Source of the DNA: Limosilactobacillus pontis
GTDB lineage: Bacteria > Bacillota > Bacilli > Lactobacillales > Lactobacillaceae
NCBI RefSeq assembly: GCF_002940945.1
Contig: NZ_PNFV01000002.1
Span: forward strand, 1-64,000
Reading direction: 5' to 3'
Length of the DNA: 64,000 bases
This document shows, piece by piece, positions 17,720 to 26,343 of this stretch. The notes beneath the pieces are model-generated. The model did no database searches. It had not been told where the DNA came from and saw nothing but the letters and a program-made list of their open reading frames with translations. The position numbers and the translations under genes were made by a program. The first letter of the stretch is position 1. Each line of letters begins with the position of its first letter.

Positions 17720-20700
17720 TATTGATCCTCCCCATCGTCTTTATTCTGCTCTTCATGCTTACGTACATCCTCAAACTTCTCCTTGGCGATCCGGGCATCC
17801 AGCTCATGGTAGAGTCCCTGATCAAGCATGCTGTCAAACTGGTAAATATCTAAATAGTCTGTGTAATCAAGCCCAGTCTGCCGAGTACTACCATCAATCA
17901 GGCGGTAAGGATTCAATTTGAGCTGACCGCTAAGGATCCGCTTACCAGCCTCGATAATCAAGCGACGGTTATTATCCCGCAACCACTGAAGCTGCTGGGC
18001 ATCAGCCAGCAGGGCTCCCTGCCCCGGCTTGAGATTTTTCTTCAGGGGATAAACCAAATCCGCATGCCCCTGCTTAGCAATATTGTTCAACAGGTCGCTG
18101 TTGTTTAAAAGAATTCCCTTGTATTGGTGAGCTTTGAGCCGAAGGTCGACGAGGCGCTGGGTCTGGTGGGCCGGGGACCCCTTCAATAACTTAGCCGCCG
18201 GGATCGTCGGGTTGCTTAGGTGGAGATAGAGTGCCCCTGCCAGGTCGGCCGAGTTCAAGTGGAGCTTATCAAGATTAACCGCGAGTCCGCTGAGGTAAGT
18301 CAGCAATTGGAGGGAGATTCCGTAGTAGGCCGCAGTCAGGTCAAAGAGTCGGTTACCCGACTTGTAGTCAACCACGGCAAGGTACTTTCGGTTTCCAACG
18401 TCGATCTGATCAACCCGGTCGATCCTTCCCCGCAGCTGAATGTGACGATGAGCGTCAAGCGGATACTCAAGCGGTGCCCAGGCATTCTCCCGCTGGCCAT
18501 TGATCTGACCAAACTGGACCTCAGTTTCACGTGGAACAAAGTGGGCGTTGGCCGCCTGTTGACAGAGAGTCATCAGCATCGTCTTGACGATCGCCGTCAG
18601 CTGCTGATACTGGAAACGAGCCTGGGCAGATGAACCGACTAGCCGTAGCAGCTCAGGCTGAAGCTGGTCAGCTGCATCTAGAGCCCGACTAGTGAATTCC
18701 AACAAGGTCGGCTGATTCTCCGACTTGGCCAGGTCGGCAAAGGTCAAAGCCGAATCACGGACAAGGTTGACAAAAACCTCCATCGCCCGGTGAAAGTAGG
18801 TCCCGATCCGGTCATTGGAAAGAGCCAACTCATCACGCTTTCGCAGACGTAGGCCATATTTTAGAAAGTATTCGTACTGGTTAATGTAGAAATCCTGAAG
18901 CTGTGAGATCGACGCGTAAAGGACCCGGCCCGGTTCATCCGCCGCGGTATGCAGGTATAGAGCCTGGGCCATTGGAGCTGTAATACTCTTTGCATGATTT
19001 TGATAAGCAAAGCCGTGTTGGATGATGGCCAAACGTGCCTTCAGCTGATCGTCATCCTTAGCTAATCGACTGAGGGCTTGGCCGACCTGCTGCCAACTGG
19101 CAGTCCACCTTGGCCGTTGACCAACCGCGGTTCCCTGGTCATCACTGAACTGACGAACCACCTGAACTAACTGACTGGTAGTTGCCAGCGGCGCACTGAC
19201 AAACGGGGTGGCGTCAACTTGACCGGCAGGGCTGGTGGCTAATGGGATCACCTTTCCGTCAATCTGGAAGTAACGGGCCGTATCGATCAGGTAGGGCGAC
19301 GGCTTAAGTTCCTTATCGTCCTCCCCAAACTGGGGGGCCGAGATGACCAGCCGATCACGGGCACTCATAAAGCCCTGATAGTGAAGGAAGGGCTCATCGG
19401 CCAGCTGATCAACCACGGTGGCTGGCAGGTACTGAGAATCCTGATCAAGGTACTGGCTCAACAGGTCTTTATCGCTGTCGGTCAGCAGATCTTCGTCATC
19501 GCGAATCTCCGGCATGACATCATCGGTAGCCCCGATCATGAAGACGACCCGATGATCCTGACTCTGGGTGATCCCAGTTTCGGAGATAACGACCTGATCC
19601 AAGGTTGCCGGAATTTGGGAGTACTGGGCCGCCGCAAAGCCTGCTTGAAGAATCTCACTGAAGTTAGTCAGCAGGGTTGTACGACTGTCATCCCCTACCT
19701 GACGGTCACCAAGAATCAGAACGTACTCCTCAATGATCTGACAGAAGGTAGCCCAAACCTGTTTGGGTTGCCGAGCAAGATCCAGGTTGCCTTGATCGGC
19801 TTGATAGTTCTGCCAATTGTTCAGCCGGTCGGTTACCCCGTTGGCAATAAGAAAGTGGTAGAGCTTGGTGGCTAGTTCCCGCCCTGTTTGGACCTCCTTA
19901 AGTTCATCGAAGAAGGGAACCAGCGTCTGGCCGACAAAGTTGCGAATCAGGGCCAGCTGGTCATTAACCCTTTTCTGCCGAGAATGGGCGTAGTTAGCTG
20001 CCTGGGGGGTAATCCCCTTCGCCTGCCACAGGTCGGCAATTTCCTGAGGATCCTGGGTCGTCCATGCGTGCTTCCCAGCAATCGCCTGCTTGAGACACCA
20101 ATTCTCTGTCGTGAAGACCGCTTCCGCTAATTTAGTCGGTTCTTCCCCTGCCGGTAGCAGAAGCCACGTCTTCAGGAGTTGGATAATGTCCGCTGTCTGA
20201 TAGCCATAGAGTGGAATCTTCAGAAGGGTAGTCAGCAGGACAACCAGGGGATGCTTATCCATCCGCCGCTCGTGATCGTTAAAAATGGGAATCTGGTGAT
20301 TGGCAAAGACCGGTTCAATCATCGTCTGATAGCCGTCCAGGTGCCGAGTCAGGATCAAAAAGTCCCGGTAACGGTACTTCCCAGTCGCCACTAATTGACG
20401 AATCTGCGTGGCCACATGGTTGAGCTCGGCCAATCGGTTTGGAACCGCTTGAACCTGGATGCTCCGTGAATCAGCCAGCCTCATCCCCGCCGTCAAATCA
20501 ATTGGAGCAGCCGTGTAGCGCTGGAAAAAATGATCAAATTCCGCTAGATCCACACTGACTCGAGGGGTTTGGGCGTATTCAACGTTGGCCACCAACCGGA
20601 CCTGTTGGGGATGAGCCTGGGCGAACTTCCAGAGACGATGATACTGCATCGCCGAATTGTAAAAGAGATTGCTCTTTGCAGGCAGCTCGCTGGTATTAGG

Positions 20701-21474
20701 GTGCCGCTGGTCTGGATAGCCACGATCGAGGGTGAGGGAAACCGTGGTTGTACCAGCGTTGAGAATAATGGCATCAACAACCTGTTGTTCCATAGCGGTG
20801 AACTGGGTGAAGCGGTCGAGGAAGAAGTGCATATGCTGGCTTGTTGGCTGCGAATAGAGGTAATGGGCCAGCTGCTGGTAGAGGTCGTTATTCCCCAGGA
20901 AATACTTCTGCATTTGCTCCTCAAAAGCGTGATATATCAGCCCAACGTCGTGCATCTTTGCCAACCAGGCCGGGTTGCCCTTAACCCGATCGTCAGCCTG
21001 AGCCTGCTGAATAATTGCGGAAAAGTCGTCAGCCGTGATATTTGCTTCCTGGAGCTCGGCCAGCTGATCGGTCAGTTTCTGAACGAAACCAGGATGCTGG
21101 ATCTCGCTGCCATACAGACGCAGGTCCGCAGCGTGTTCTTGGAGGATTTTGGTCGTCAGCATGGCCGTCCCTACTTTAGACAGCCGGGTTCGTCTGAAGA
21201 GCGGGGTATCCCGCAATAAGTACCAGGCCAGCCGGCTAAAGGAGAGAACCTGGATTCGGCTAGCAGCGAAACGGTCCTGTTTGCTACCGTGATTCAAACG
21301 TTTACGCAGGCCGGCGAGCACGCTGATTTCCGTCTCAAACTTGATGTGGTTGGGCACAATGTAGAAGAAGGTGTCCGTGGCAGGGGCCATCCGCAGCTGG
21401 TCCGCTAGCTGATCGACCAATACCTGTTGATGGTCAACCGCCGCGGTCCCTAAAACAAAACCCAGGCTTCCCAT
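17719..21474 (-). CDS. addB: ATP-dependent helicase/nuclease subunit B (AddB/RexB type, no Fe-S cluster)
   Basis: Partner of AddA in break resection, 1251 residues. It has a degenerate helicase fold and a C-terminal nuclease with GRIDRVDQ (about 1018), VVDYKSG (about 1037) and SLQLLTYL. In Bacillus AddB a Cys triad near the C-terminus together with a more N-terminal Cys holds a 4Fe-4S cluster. Here the matching stretch reads [14 protein letters not shown] (about 1205-1218) without any Cys, so the cluster is absent, as expected for RexB-type subunits of lactic acid bacteria. RBS AAGGATGA precedes the ATG. It is the first gene of the addBA-regulator unit. Confidence 0.93.
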   Translation of the reverse strand: MGSLGFVLGTAAVDHQQVLVDQLADQLRMAPATDTFFYIVPNHIKFETEISVLAGLRKRLNHGSKQDRFAASRIQVLSFSRLAWYLLRDTPLFRRTRLSKVGTAMLTTKILQEHAADLRLYGSEIQHPGFVQKLTDQLAELQEANITADDFSAIIQQAQADDRVKGNPAWLAKMHDVGLIYHAFEEQMQKYFLGNNDLYQQLAHYLYSQPTSQHMHFFLDRFTQFTAMEQQVVDAIILNAGTTTVSLTLDRGYPDQRHPNTSELPAKSNLFYNSAMQYHRLWKFAQAHPQQVRLVANVEYAQTPRVSVDLAEFDHFFQRYTAAPIDLTAGMRLADSRSIQVQAVPNRLAELNHVATQIRQLVATGKYRYRDFLILTRHLDGYQTMIEPVFANHQIPIFNDHERRMDKHPLVVLLTTLLKIPLYGYQTADIIQLLKTWLLLPAGEEPTKLAEAVFTTENWCLKQAIAGKHAWTTQDPQEIADLWQAKGITPQAANYAHSRQKRVNDQLALIRNFVGQTLVPFFDELKEVQTGRELATKLYHFLIANGVTDRLNNWQNYQADQGNLDLARQPKQVWATFCQIIEEYVLILGDRQVGDDSRTTLLTNFSEILQAGFAAAQYSQIPATLDQVVISETGITQSQDHRVVFMIGATDDVMPEIRDDEDLLTDSDKDLLSQYLDQDSQYLPATVVDQLADEPFLHYQGFMSARDRLVISAPQFGEDDKELKPSPYLIDTARYFQIDGKVIPLATSPAGQVDATPFVSAPLATTSQLVQVVRQFSDDQGTAVGQRPRWTASWQQVGQALSRLAKDDDQLKARLAIIQHGFAYQNHAKSITAPMAQALYLHTAADEPGRVLYASISQLQDFYINQYEYFLKYGLRLRKRDELALSNDRIGTYFHRAMEVFVNLVRDSALTFADLAKSENQPTLLEFTSRALDAADQLQPELLRLVGSSAQARFQYQQLTAIVKTMLMTLCQQAANAHFVPRETEVQFGQINGQRENAWAPLEYPLDAHRHIQLRGRIDRVDQIDVGNRKYLAVVDYKSGNRLFDLTAAYYGISLQLLTYLSGLAVNLDKLHLNSADLAGALYLHLSNPTIPAAKLLKGSPAHQTQRLVDLRLKAHQYKGILLNNSDLLNNIAKQGHADLVYPLKKNLKPGQGALLADAQQLQWLRDNNRRLIIEAGKRILSGQLKLNPYRLIDGSTRQTGLDYTDYLDIYQFDSMLDQGLYHELDARIAKEKFEDVRKHEEQNKDDGEDQ

Positions 21475-21542
21475 AAATCATTCATCCTTTCACGTGTGTT
21501 ATACCTGCATTTTACCATACGAACGCACGTTCTGAAAGCGAC

Positions 21543-21573
21543 AAAAAAGACTGGTGAACCAGGTCACCAGTTT
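21543..21573 (-). terminator. Terminator of cls
   Basis: ACTGGTGA (21550-21557) pairs with TCACCAGT (21564-21571); the minus strand continues with CTTTTTTGTC. It lies immediately after the cls stop. Confidence 0.88.
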
Positions 21574-21574
21574 A

Positions 21575-23038
21575 TTACAAGATCGGGGAAAGCAGGCGGG
21601 AGAAACGTTGCTTAAAGTGCAGCCAGTGAGACTGTTGATCAAAAGCAGCCACCGTCTTCACCCGGCTATCCCGAATGTCATTGACAAAGATCTGTTCCAG
21701 TTGGTCAGTGATGCTGCTATCGTAGATAAAAGCGTTAATCTCAAAGTTTAGTTTGAAACTCCGAAAGTCGAGATTAGCCGAACCGACCGAGGCCATCTTC
21801 CCGTCGATCATCATCGTCTTAGCGTGGAGAAAACCACGCTGATAAGTGTAAATGGTAACCCCCTCATTGGCCAGGGTATGCGCATAGTACTCAGTTGCCC
21901 GATATACAAAGGGGTGGTCCGGCTTGCACGGGATCATAATCCGGACATCAATTCCCGAATGGACGGCCACTCGTAAAGCATCCAAGACGCTGTCATCAGG
22001 AATCAGGTAGGGAGTCTGGATCCAGATGTGGTCCTGGGCAGCGTTGATCAGGCGCAGGTAACCCAGTTTGATCTTCTCCTGTTCCGACTCTGGACCGCTG
22101 GAAACCACCTGAAGAGCGGTACTGCCATACTTAACCTTGATCTCTGGAAAGTACTGTCGATAGTGGGCCAACTTCTCGGTAGAACGCACGGAGGCATTCC
22201 AGTCACCAATAAAGCGGCGTTGAAGGCCATAGACTCCCCCGCCGACGACCCGTAGGTGGGTGTCACGCCAGGGGCCAAACTTCGGTACCCGCCCCAAGTA
22301 CTGATCCCCAATGTTGAACCCGCCAACGTAGCCGATCTGGCCGTCAAGGACAACAATCTTCCGGTGATCACGATAATTTAGCCGAAAGTCGAAGAGGTTA
22401 TTGTGGGTCAGCAGGAACTGAGTGGCGTGTCCGCCACGCTCTCGTAAGCCATCATAAAAGCTTGGCCGAACCCCCATTGATCCCCAGGAATCGTAAAGGA
22501 CCCGAACCTCAACCCCCTCAGACGCCTTACGCTCTAAAAGGGTTCGAAGCTGGTTTCCAATCTGATCATTGTAGATTGTGTAGAATTCAATGTGAATGCT
22601 CTTCTTGGCTGCTGCAATCTCATCAAACATCTTGGCGAAAAGCTCCTGTCCAGTCGTGTAAATTGTTACCTGGTTATGCTGACTGAGGAAGGAGTCGTCG
22701 AGGCTTTGGAACAACATCACCGTCCGTCGGTAGATCTGGGTAGTAGTATGCTGCGGTCTCGGCATATTGATAAACTGCTGCTTCTGCCGGTCGATGGCTT
22801 CCTGGATCCGAAGCTGGGTCTGGGTCTTCATCAGGTTCAACCGCCGGTGGGGCAGCTTCCGGCCGAGAAAGGCATAGATAATGAAGCCAATAACTGGGAT
22901 CAGGGTCAGGACCAACAGCCAGGCCCAGGTTGCCGCAATGTCGCGTTTCTCACGAAAGACAGTGTAGATCGCTGCCACCTCGTTAATCAGGACGATCGTC
23001 AGCAGGAACCAACGAATGATTGTCCACGTTAACGCCAT
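21575..23038 (-). CDS. cls: Cardiolipin synthase
   Basis: Membrane phospholipase D-superfamily enzyme that makes cardiolipin from two phosphatidylglycerols. Two N-terminal transmembrane helices (residues about 5-60) precede two HKD catalytic motifs: HRKIVVLDG near 226 and HAKTMMIDG near 406, each followed by the usual G-S/G-N region. At 487 residues it is the normal length. The ATG at 23038 is preferred to the GTG one codon upstream, because GGGAGGTG then lies 8 bases away. It is a single-gene unit convergent with nothing; the upstream gap is described separately. Confidence 0.95.
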   Translation of the reverse strand: MALTWTIIRWFLLTIVLINEVAAIYTVFREKRDIAATWAWLLVLTLIPVIGFIIYAFLGRKLPHRRLNLMKTQTQLRIQEAIDRQKQQFINMPRPQHTTTQIYRRTVMLFQSLDDSFLSQHNQVTIYTTGQELFAKMFDEIAAAKKSIHIEFYTIYNDQIGNQLRTLLERKASEGVEVRVLYDSWGSMGVRPSFYDGLRERGGHATQFLLTHNNLFDFRLNYRDHRKIVVLDGQIGYVGGFNIGDQYLGRVPKFGPWRDTHLRVVGGGVYGLQRRFIGDWNASVRSTEKLAHYRQYFPEIKVKYGSTALQVVSSGPESEQEKIKLGYLRLINAAQDHIWIQTPYLIPDDSVLDALRVAVHSGIDVRIMIPCKPDHPFVYRATEYYAHTLANEGVTIYTYQRGFLHAKTMMIDGKMASVGSANLDFRSFKLNFEINAFIYDSSITDQLEQIFVNDIRDSRVKTVAAFDQQSHWLHFKQRFSRLLSPIL

Positions 23039-23321
23039 CACAACACCTCCCTTTAAAAATCATTATTATCATTTTAACGCACGGTCTCCCGATCGAATAG
23101 CAGCAAATATGCAAATCTGTGTTACGACGTACACAAAGTTAACAGCTAGTGCGTATCGCATCTCAAATTTATCCCCATTAAACCCTGTAATACGATGCCA
23201 GGCTCGGAGGCAAGATCCCCCTCATATCACTGAACACCAAGAATATTTCCCAGGAAATTAGCTGGATTCTCGTGGCCGATTGGCAGATAGCTTTCGGGAC
23301 TATCACCTCAGATAACGCAAA
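23039..23321. other. Intergenic region upstream of cls with a TTTCCC-R-GGAAA palindrome
   Basis: No gene is supported here: the only open frame on the + strand runs antisense into cls and lacks an RBS. The cls promoter should lie near its left end (TTAAAATGATAAT close to 23065-23080 on the minus strand). At 23242-23260 the sequence AATATTTCCCAGGAAATTA is a near palindrome that recurs with one base change at 46480-46498. Otherwise I see nothing in it. Confidence 0.5.
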
Positions 23322-23353
23322 AAGACCCGTCTGGGAAATCCCGGACGGGTCTT
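23322..23353 (-). terminator. Terminator of clpL
   Basis: AAGACCCGTC (23322-23331) and GACGGGTCTT (23344-23353) form a perfect 10-bp stem, followed on the minus strand by TTTTGCG. It lies about 18 bases after the ClpL stop codon. Confidence 0.88.
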
Positions 23354-23371
23354 AGTGTTCAATCAGCTGAA

Positions 23372-25567
23372 TTATTTATCTTCTTTTTCGTCCTTAGCAT
23401 CAGCCTGGTCATCCTTGGCCGTATATTCCTTGCTGTCATCCTTGGCAGCATCCTTGGCGTCCACGATTACCAGCTTACCATCCTTCATCTCGGCAACCAA
23501 GTGCTTGGCGTCGAGGTGGTCAAGGTAGTAGTCAGTAACCTTGTCGCGGATTTCACGTTCGATAACCCGACGAAGTGGACGAGCACCCATGGTCTTGTCG
23601 TAACCTTCGTCAATCAAGAACTTCTTAGCTGTTGGCGTTACCTTAACGTCCATGCCCTTCTTGGCCAGTGTCTTGTTGACATCCGCCAGCATCAGGTCAA
23701 CGATCTTTTGCAAGTCGTCCTTAGTCAAGCTGTGGAACTCAACAATGGCATTGAACCGGTTAAGGAATTCTGGACGGAAGTAATTCGTCAGCTTCTTAAT
23801 CAGATCCTCTTCGTCCTCATTGTTACCCAACTTGATTGGTGCATCGTTGGAGTAACCAGCATTAGATGTTGCAATGATGATCGTGTTCTTGAAGTCGATG
23901 GTGTTACCCTGACCGTCAGTCAGACGACCGTCATCGAGCACTTGCAGCAAGAGGGTGATGACTTGCGGGTTAGCCTTTTCGATTTCATCAAGCAAGATGA
24001 TGGAGTACGGGTGACGACGAACCTTTTCCGTCAGGGTGTTGCTGTTGTCATCGTAGCCAACATACCCAGCGGTTGTCCCGATCAGCTTAGAAACCGCAGT
24101 CCGGTCTGAGTATTCAGACATATCCAACCGGATAATATCATTCTTGGAGCCGAACATGTCAAGAGCTAACTGCTTAGCCAGCTCGGTCTTACCAACCCCG
24201 GTCGGCCCAACAAAGAGGAAAGAACCAATTGGTTGATCACCTTCGTCAAAGCCCGCCCGGTTACGCCGAATGGCACGAGCAACGGCTTCAACGGCTTCGT
24301 CCTGGCCGATAACCTTACCTTCAAGCCGCTTGTCCATGTCCTTAAGACGTTCAACATCGCTAGCTCCGATCTTAGATACCGGAATACCAGTCATCTGTTC
24401 AACGGCATTTGCAACATCTTCTGGCGTTGCCGTAACCTTTTCGTCTTCTGAGTTTTGACTGAGCTGCTTCTTCAGGTCAGCAATCTTATCCTTAGCTGCC
24501 TGAGCGGCCTTGTAGTCTTCCTTAGCAGCAGCGTCTTTCTGTTTCTTTTCTTCCTTCTTGATCTCGGCCTCAATCTGCTTTGCATCATGTGCTGGGTGCT
24601 TAGCAGCCAAGTGAGCAGCCGTCATATCAATTAAGTCAATGGCCTTGTCAGGCAGAGCCCGTTGCGGCATGTATTGAACAGAGTAGTCAACAGCTGCCTG
24701 GAGAACATCATCAGGCAACTTAACATTGTGGTGACGTTCGTACAGGTCCCGGATCCCCTTCAGGATAGCAACCGTGTCAGCCTTGCTTGGGGCGTTAACC
24801 GTAACCGGGTTAAACCGCCGTGCCAAGGCGGCATCCTTCATGATGGTGTTCCGGTATTCATCTTGGGTCGTAGCACCGATCACCGTAATTTCACCACGGG
24901 ACAGAGCTGGCTTGATGATGTCAGCCATCCCCTTGGAGCCGCTATCGGAACCAGTAGAACCGGCACCGATGATCTGATGAATTTCATCGAAGAAGAGGAT
25001 GATGTTCCCTGCCTTCTTGACTTCATCGATCAGCTTTTGCATGTTCTCTTCAAAGCTGCCCCGGTATTGGGTCCCAGCTTCAAGGCCGGAGATGTCAATG
25101 CTGATGATTTCCTTGTCCTTGATTGGTGCTGGTACGTCGCCGTGAATGATGGCTTGAGCCAATCCTTCGACAACGGCTGTCTTACCAACCCCGGCGTCCC
25201 CAACCAGTACTGGGTTGTTCTTGGTCCGCCGGCTTAAAATTTCCGCAGTTTCTTGAATTTCCTTGTTCCGACCGATTACAGGGTCAAGCTCACCTTGCCG
25301 GGCTTCCTCAGTCAAGTTTCGACCAAGCTTGTGGAGAATGCTCTCCTTACCTTCGTTTGGTTGTTGACCTGGGTGGCCAGCTTGTGGTGCTGCACCACCA
25401 GGTAATTGGCCAGTCTGCCGGTATTGAGCAAACTCTTCTGGTGTAACTTCACGACCATTAATCATGTAGCGCCGGTTCTCAGAATTGTAACCATTCATGC
25501 CACCCATTAATTGGTTAAAGATGTCATTCATATCACTGTTAAATGGATCCATTGGATTTTGAGCCAT
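23372..25567 (-). CDS. clpL: ClpL, stress-induced AAA+ disaggregase
   Basis: Hsp100-family unfoldase of lactobacilli and streptococci that rescues aggregated proteins after heat or acid stress. The short N-terminus is typical of ClpL ([18 protein letters not shown] at about 30-47) and replaces the Clp-N domain. Two AAA+ modules follow, with Walker A GDAGVGKT near 126 and GPTGVGKT near 454. Between them a UVR-like coiled coil ([21 protein letters not shown]) stands in for the longer middle domain. The C-terminal 40 residues are an acidic, Lys-rich tail of low complexity ([19 protein letters not shown]). RBS GGGAGGT supports the ATG at 25567. A small HTH gene lies 71 bases upstream in the same direction. 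Confidence 0.93.
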   Translation of the reverse strand: MAQNPMDPFNSDMNDIFNQLMGGMNGYNSENRRYMINGREVTPEEFAQYRQTGQLPGGAAPQAGHPGQQPNEGKESILHKLGRNLTEEARQGELDPVIGRNKEIQETAEILSRRTKNNPVLVGDAGVGKTAVVEGLAQAIIHGDVPAPIKDKEIISIDISGLEAGTQYRGSFEENMQKLIDEVKKAGNIILFFDEIHQIIGAGSTGSDSGSKGMADIIKPALSRGEITVIGATTQDEYRNTIMKDAALARRFNPVTVNAPSKADTVAILKGIRDLYERHHNVKLPDDVLQAAVDYSVQYMPQRALPDKAIDLIDMTAAHLAAKHPAHDAKQIEAEIKKEEKKQKDAAAKEDYKAAQAAKDKIADLKKQLSQNSEDEKVTATPEDVANAVEQMTGIPVSKIGASDVERLKDMDKRLEGKVIGQDEAVEAVARAIRRNRAGFDEGDQPIGSFLFVGPTGVGKTELAKQLALDMFGSKNDIIRLDMSEYSDRTAVSKLIGTTAGYVGYDDNSNTLTEKVRRHPYSIILLDEIEKANPQVITLLLQVLDDGRLTDGQGNTIDFKNTIIIATSNAGYSNDAPIKLGNNEDEEDLIKKLTNYFRPEFLNRFNAIVEFHSLTKDDLQKIVDLMLADVNKTLAKKGMDVKVTPTAKKFLIDEGYDKTMGARPLRRVIEREIRDKVTDYYLDHLDAKHLVAEMKDGKLVIVDAKDAAKDDSKEYTAKDDQADAKDEKEDK

Positions 25568-25638
25568 TATGCAGTACCTCCCTATTTTTTGATTTTTCAA
25601 AACTTGTAGTCATTATTAAAAGGTTCAACGCCCTTTGG

Positions 25639-25881
25639 CTACATCGACTCGCCACGGTCATGCTCCAGATAGTGCGTCTCAAGTTCGCGAAGGACCTGCC
25701 ACATTGCCTTGTGCTGAGCACGTGCCAGTGCATCAAGGTCACGCAAATTCAGCGATGTGGAACTTGACTGTGGTTTGTTAAATGATTTATGTAAAGTCGT
25801 GTAGCCATAGCCGGAGCGCTTCGACACCTGGTAGATGGTTAAATTGTTAACCTCCAGATAGTGTTTTATATCGATCCGCAT
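25639..25881 (-). CDS. Small helix-turn-helix protein, possible regulator of itself and clpL
   Basis: An 80-residue protein; residues 1-45 look like an XRE-type DNA-binding fold (YLEVNNLTIYQVSKRSG then YTTLHKSF, with the turn at SGYGY). An Arg/Glu/His-rich tail follows. No ligand or oligomerisation domain is seen and I do not know a named family. RBS AGGAAG is present. It has its own strong promoter, whose -35 side is covered by the palindrome TTGTG-N6-CACAA. It sits upstream of clpL with a 71-base gap and no terminator, so both are probably on one transcript. A role as autorepressor tuning clpL is an inference. Confidence 0.7.
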   Translation of the reverse strand: MRIDIKHYLEVNNLTIYQVSKRSGYGYTTLHKSFNKPQSSSTSLNLRDLDALARAQHKAMWQVLRELETHYLEHDRGESM

Positions 25882-25907
25882 CGCTATTCACTTCCTTCAC
25901 GATTATC

Positions 25908-25936
25908 ATTATACCACATTTGTGATGTAACACAAG
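25908..25936 (-). promoter_or_regulatory. Promoter and TTGTG-N6-CACAA operator of the HTH-clpL unit
   Basis: The minus strand carries a consensus -10 TATAAT (25908-25913), with TTGTGT 16 bases upstream as -35. The perfect inverted repeat TTGTG TTACAT CACAA (25920-25935) overlaps the -35 and spacer, an ideal place for a repressor. No CtsR (GGTCAAA direct repeat) or CIRCE element is visible here or before clpL. Confidence 0.65.
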
Positions 25937-26040
25937 CGTGATATACGAAAAATGTGAATTAATTTTTTCTTATTTTCCACACTGATGAGTTGCTTCATAA
26001 AACCACATCAATCACTGTCAGCCACCTGGCCTCCCCACTA

Positions 26041-26120
26041 TTTTAATCTTTTTTTAATTTAACTATTGACTTTGATTAAAAAGAGATTAAAATAAGCTCT
26101 AATCAGTTAATCAAAGGAGG
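26041..26120 (+). promoter_or_regulatory. Promoter of the aminotransferase leader with repeated GATTAAAA boxes
   Basis: TTGACT (26066-26071) and TAAAAT (26088-26093) are 16 bases apart, a strong sigma-A promoter with a start near 26100. Copies of GATTAAAA lie at 26074-26081 and 26085-26092, exactly 11 bp apart inside the core promoter. Inverted copies lie at 26041-26048 (TTTTAATC) and, partially, at 26107-26115 (TTAATCAAA). TTTGATTAA at 26071-26079 and TTAATCAAA at 26107-26115 are exact reverse complements. The AAAGGAGG for the leader peptide overlaps the last copy. Confidence 0.75.
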
Positions 26121-26125
26121 CGCCA

Positions 26126-26206
26126 ATGATGAATAACGCCATGCCCCAACTGAAGCAAGCGTATGACTTCTGGTTTAGCGACAGCTTGTCCGCTAGCCAG
26201 CAGTGA
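26126..26206 (+). CDS. 26-residue leader peptide with an aromatic codon cluster
   Basis: Too short for ordinary gene calling but well supported. A perfect AAAGGAGG lies 5 bases before the ATG at 26126 (8 before a second ATG at 26129), about 20 bases after the predicted transcription start. The peptide contains KQAYDFWFSDSL: Tyr, Phe, Trp and Phe codons at 26162-26176, then ends SASQQ and TGA at 26204-26206. The stop is 14 bases before the first pairing segment of the attenuator. Four aromatic residues in five are far above chance, and the genes downstream are of the aromatic-amino-acid-degrading type. I infer that translation of this peptide senses aromatic amino acids. I do not recognise it as a named leader. 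Confidence 0.75.
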   Translation: MMNNAMPQLKQAYDFWFSDSLSASQQ

Positions 26207-26220
26207 TTTTATCATTGTGC

Positions 26221-26323
26221 TTTCCGGATAAGCCCCAAGTATCCGGAAACCTTCTTTTATATACTCATTCCAATCTGATGAAGGGTCCGGATACTGAAGC
26301 ATTTCAGTATTAGGACCCTTTTT
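26221..26323 (+). promoter_or_regulatory. Transcription attenuator (hairpin, antiterminator, terminator)
   Basis: Segment 1, TTTCCGGATA (26221-26230), pairs perfectly with segment 2, TATCCGGAAA (26240-26249). Segment 3, inside GGGTCCGGATACTGAA (26283-26298), pairs with segment 4, TTCAGTAT-TA-GGACCC (26303-26318), followed by five T: an intrinsic terminator. Segment 2 can instead pair with segment 3 over ten uninterrupted bases (AGTATCCGGA 26238-26247 with TCCGGATACT 26286-26295), destroying both other hairpins. This is the exclusive 1:2/3:4 versus 2:3 choice of classical attenuators. No T-box sequence (AGGGTGG) is present. The aminotransferase RBS (GGAGG) lies just beyond the terminator. Confidence 0.85.
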
Positions 26324-26343
26324 CATTTAAGGAGGATGATTTT

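Noticed and set aside
23016..23261. Possible 81-residue + strand gene in the gap upstream of cls
   Set aside because: It begins inside cls on the other strand, has no RBS and gives a composition unlike a real protein.
23501..24109. + strand frame of about 200 codons opposite clpL, with similar ones opposite htrA, addA, addB and gyrB
   Set aside because: Antisense shadows of strongly biased genes with no RBS or motif.
26207..26330. T-box or amino acid riboswitch before the aminotransferase
   Set aside because: There is no AGGGTGG T-box bulge or specifier stem, and the leader peptide with mutually exclusive hairpins explains the region better.
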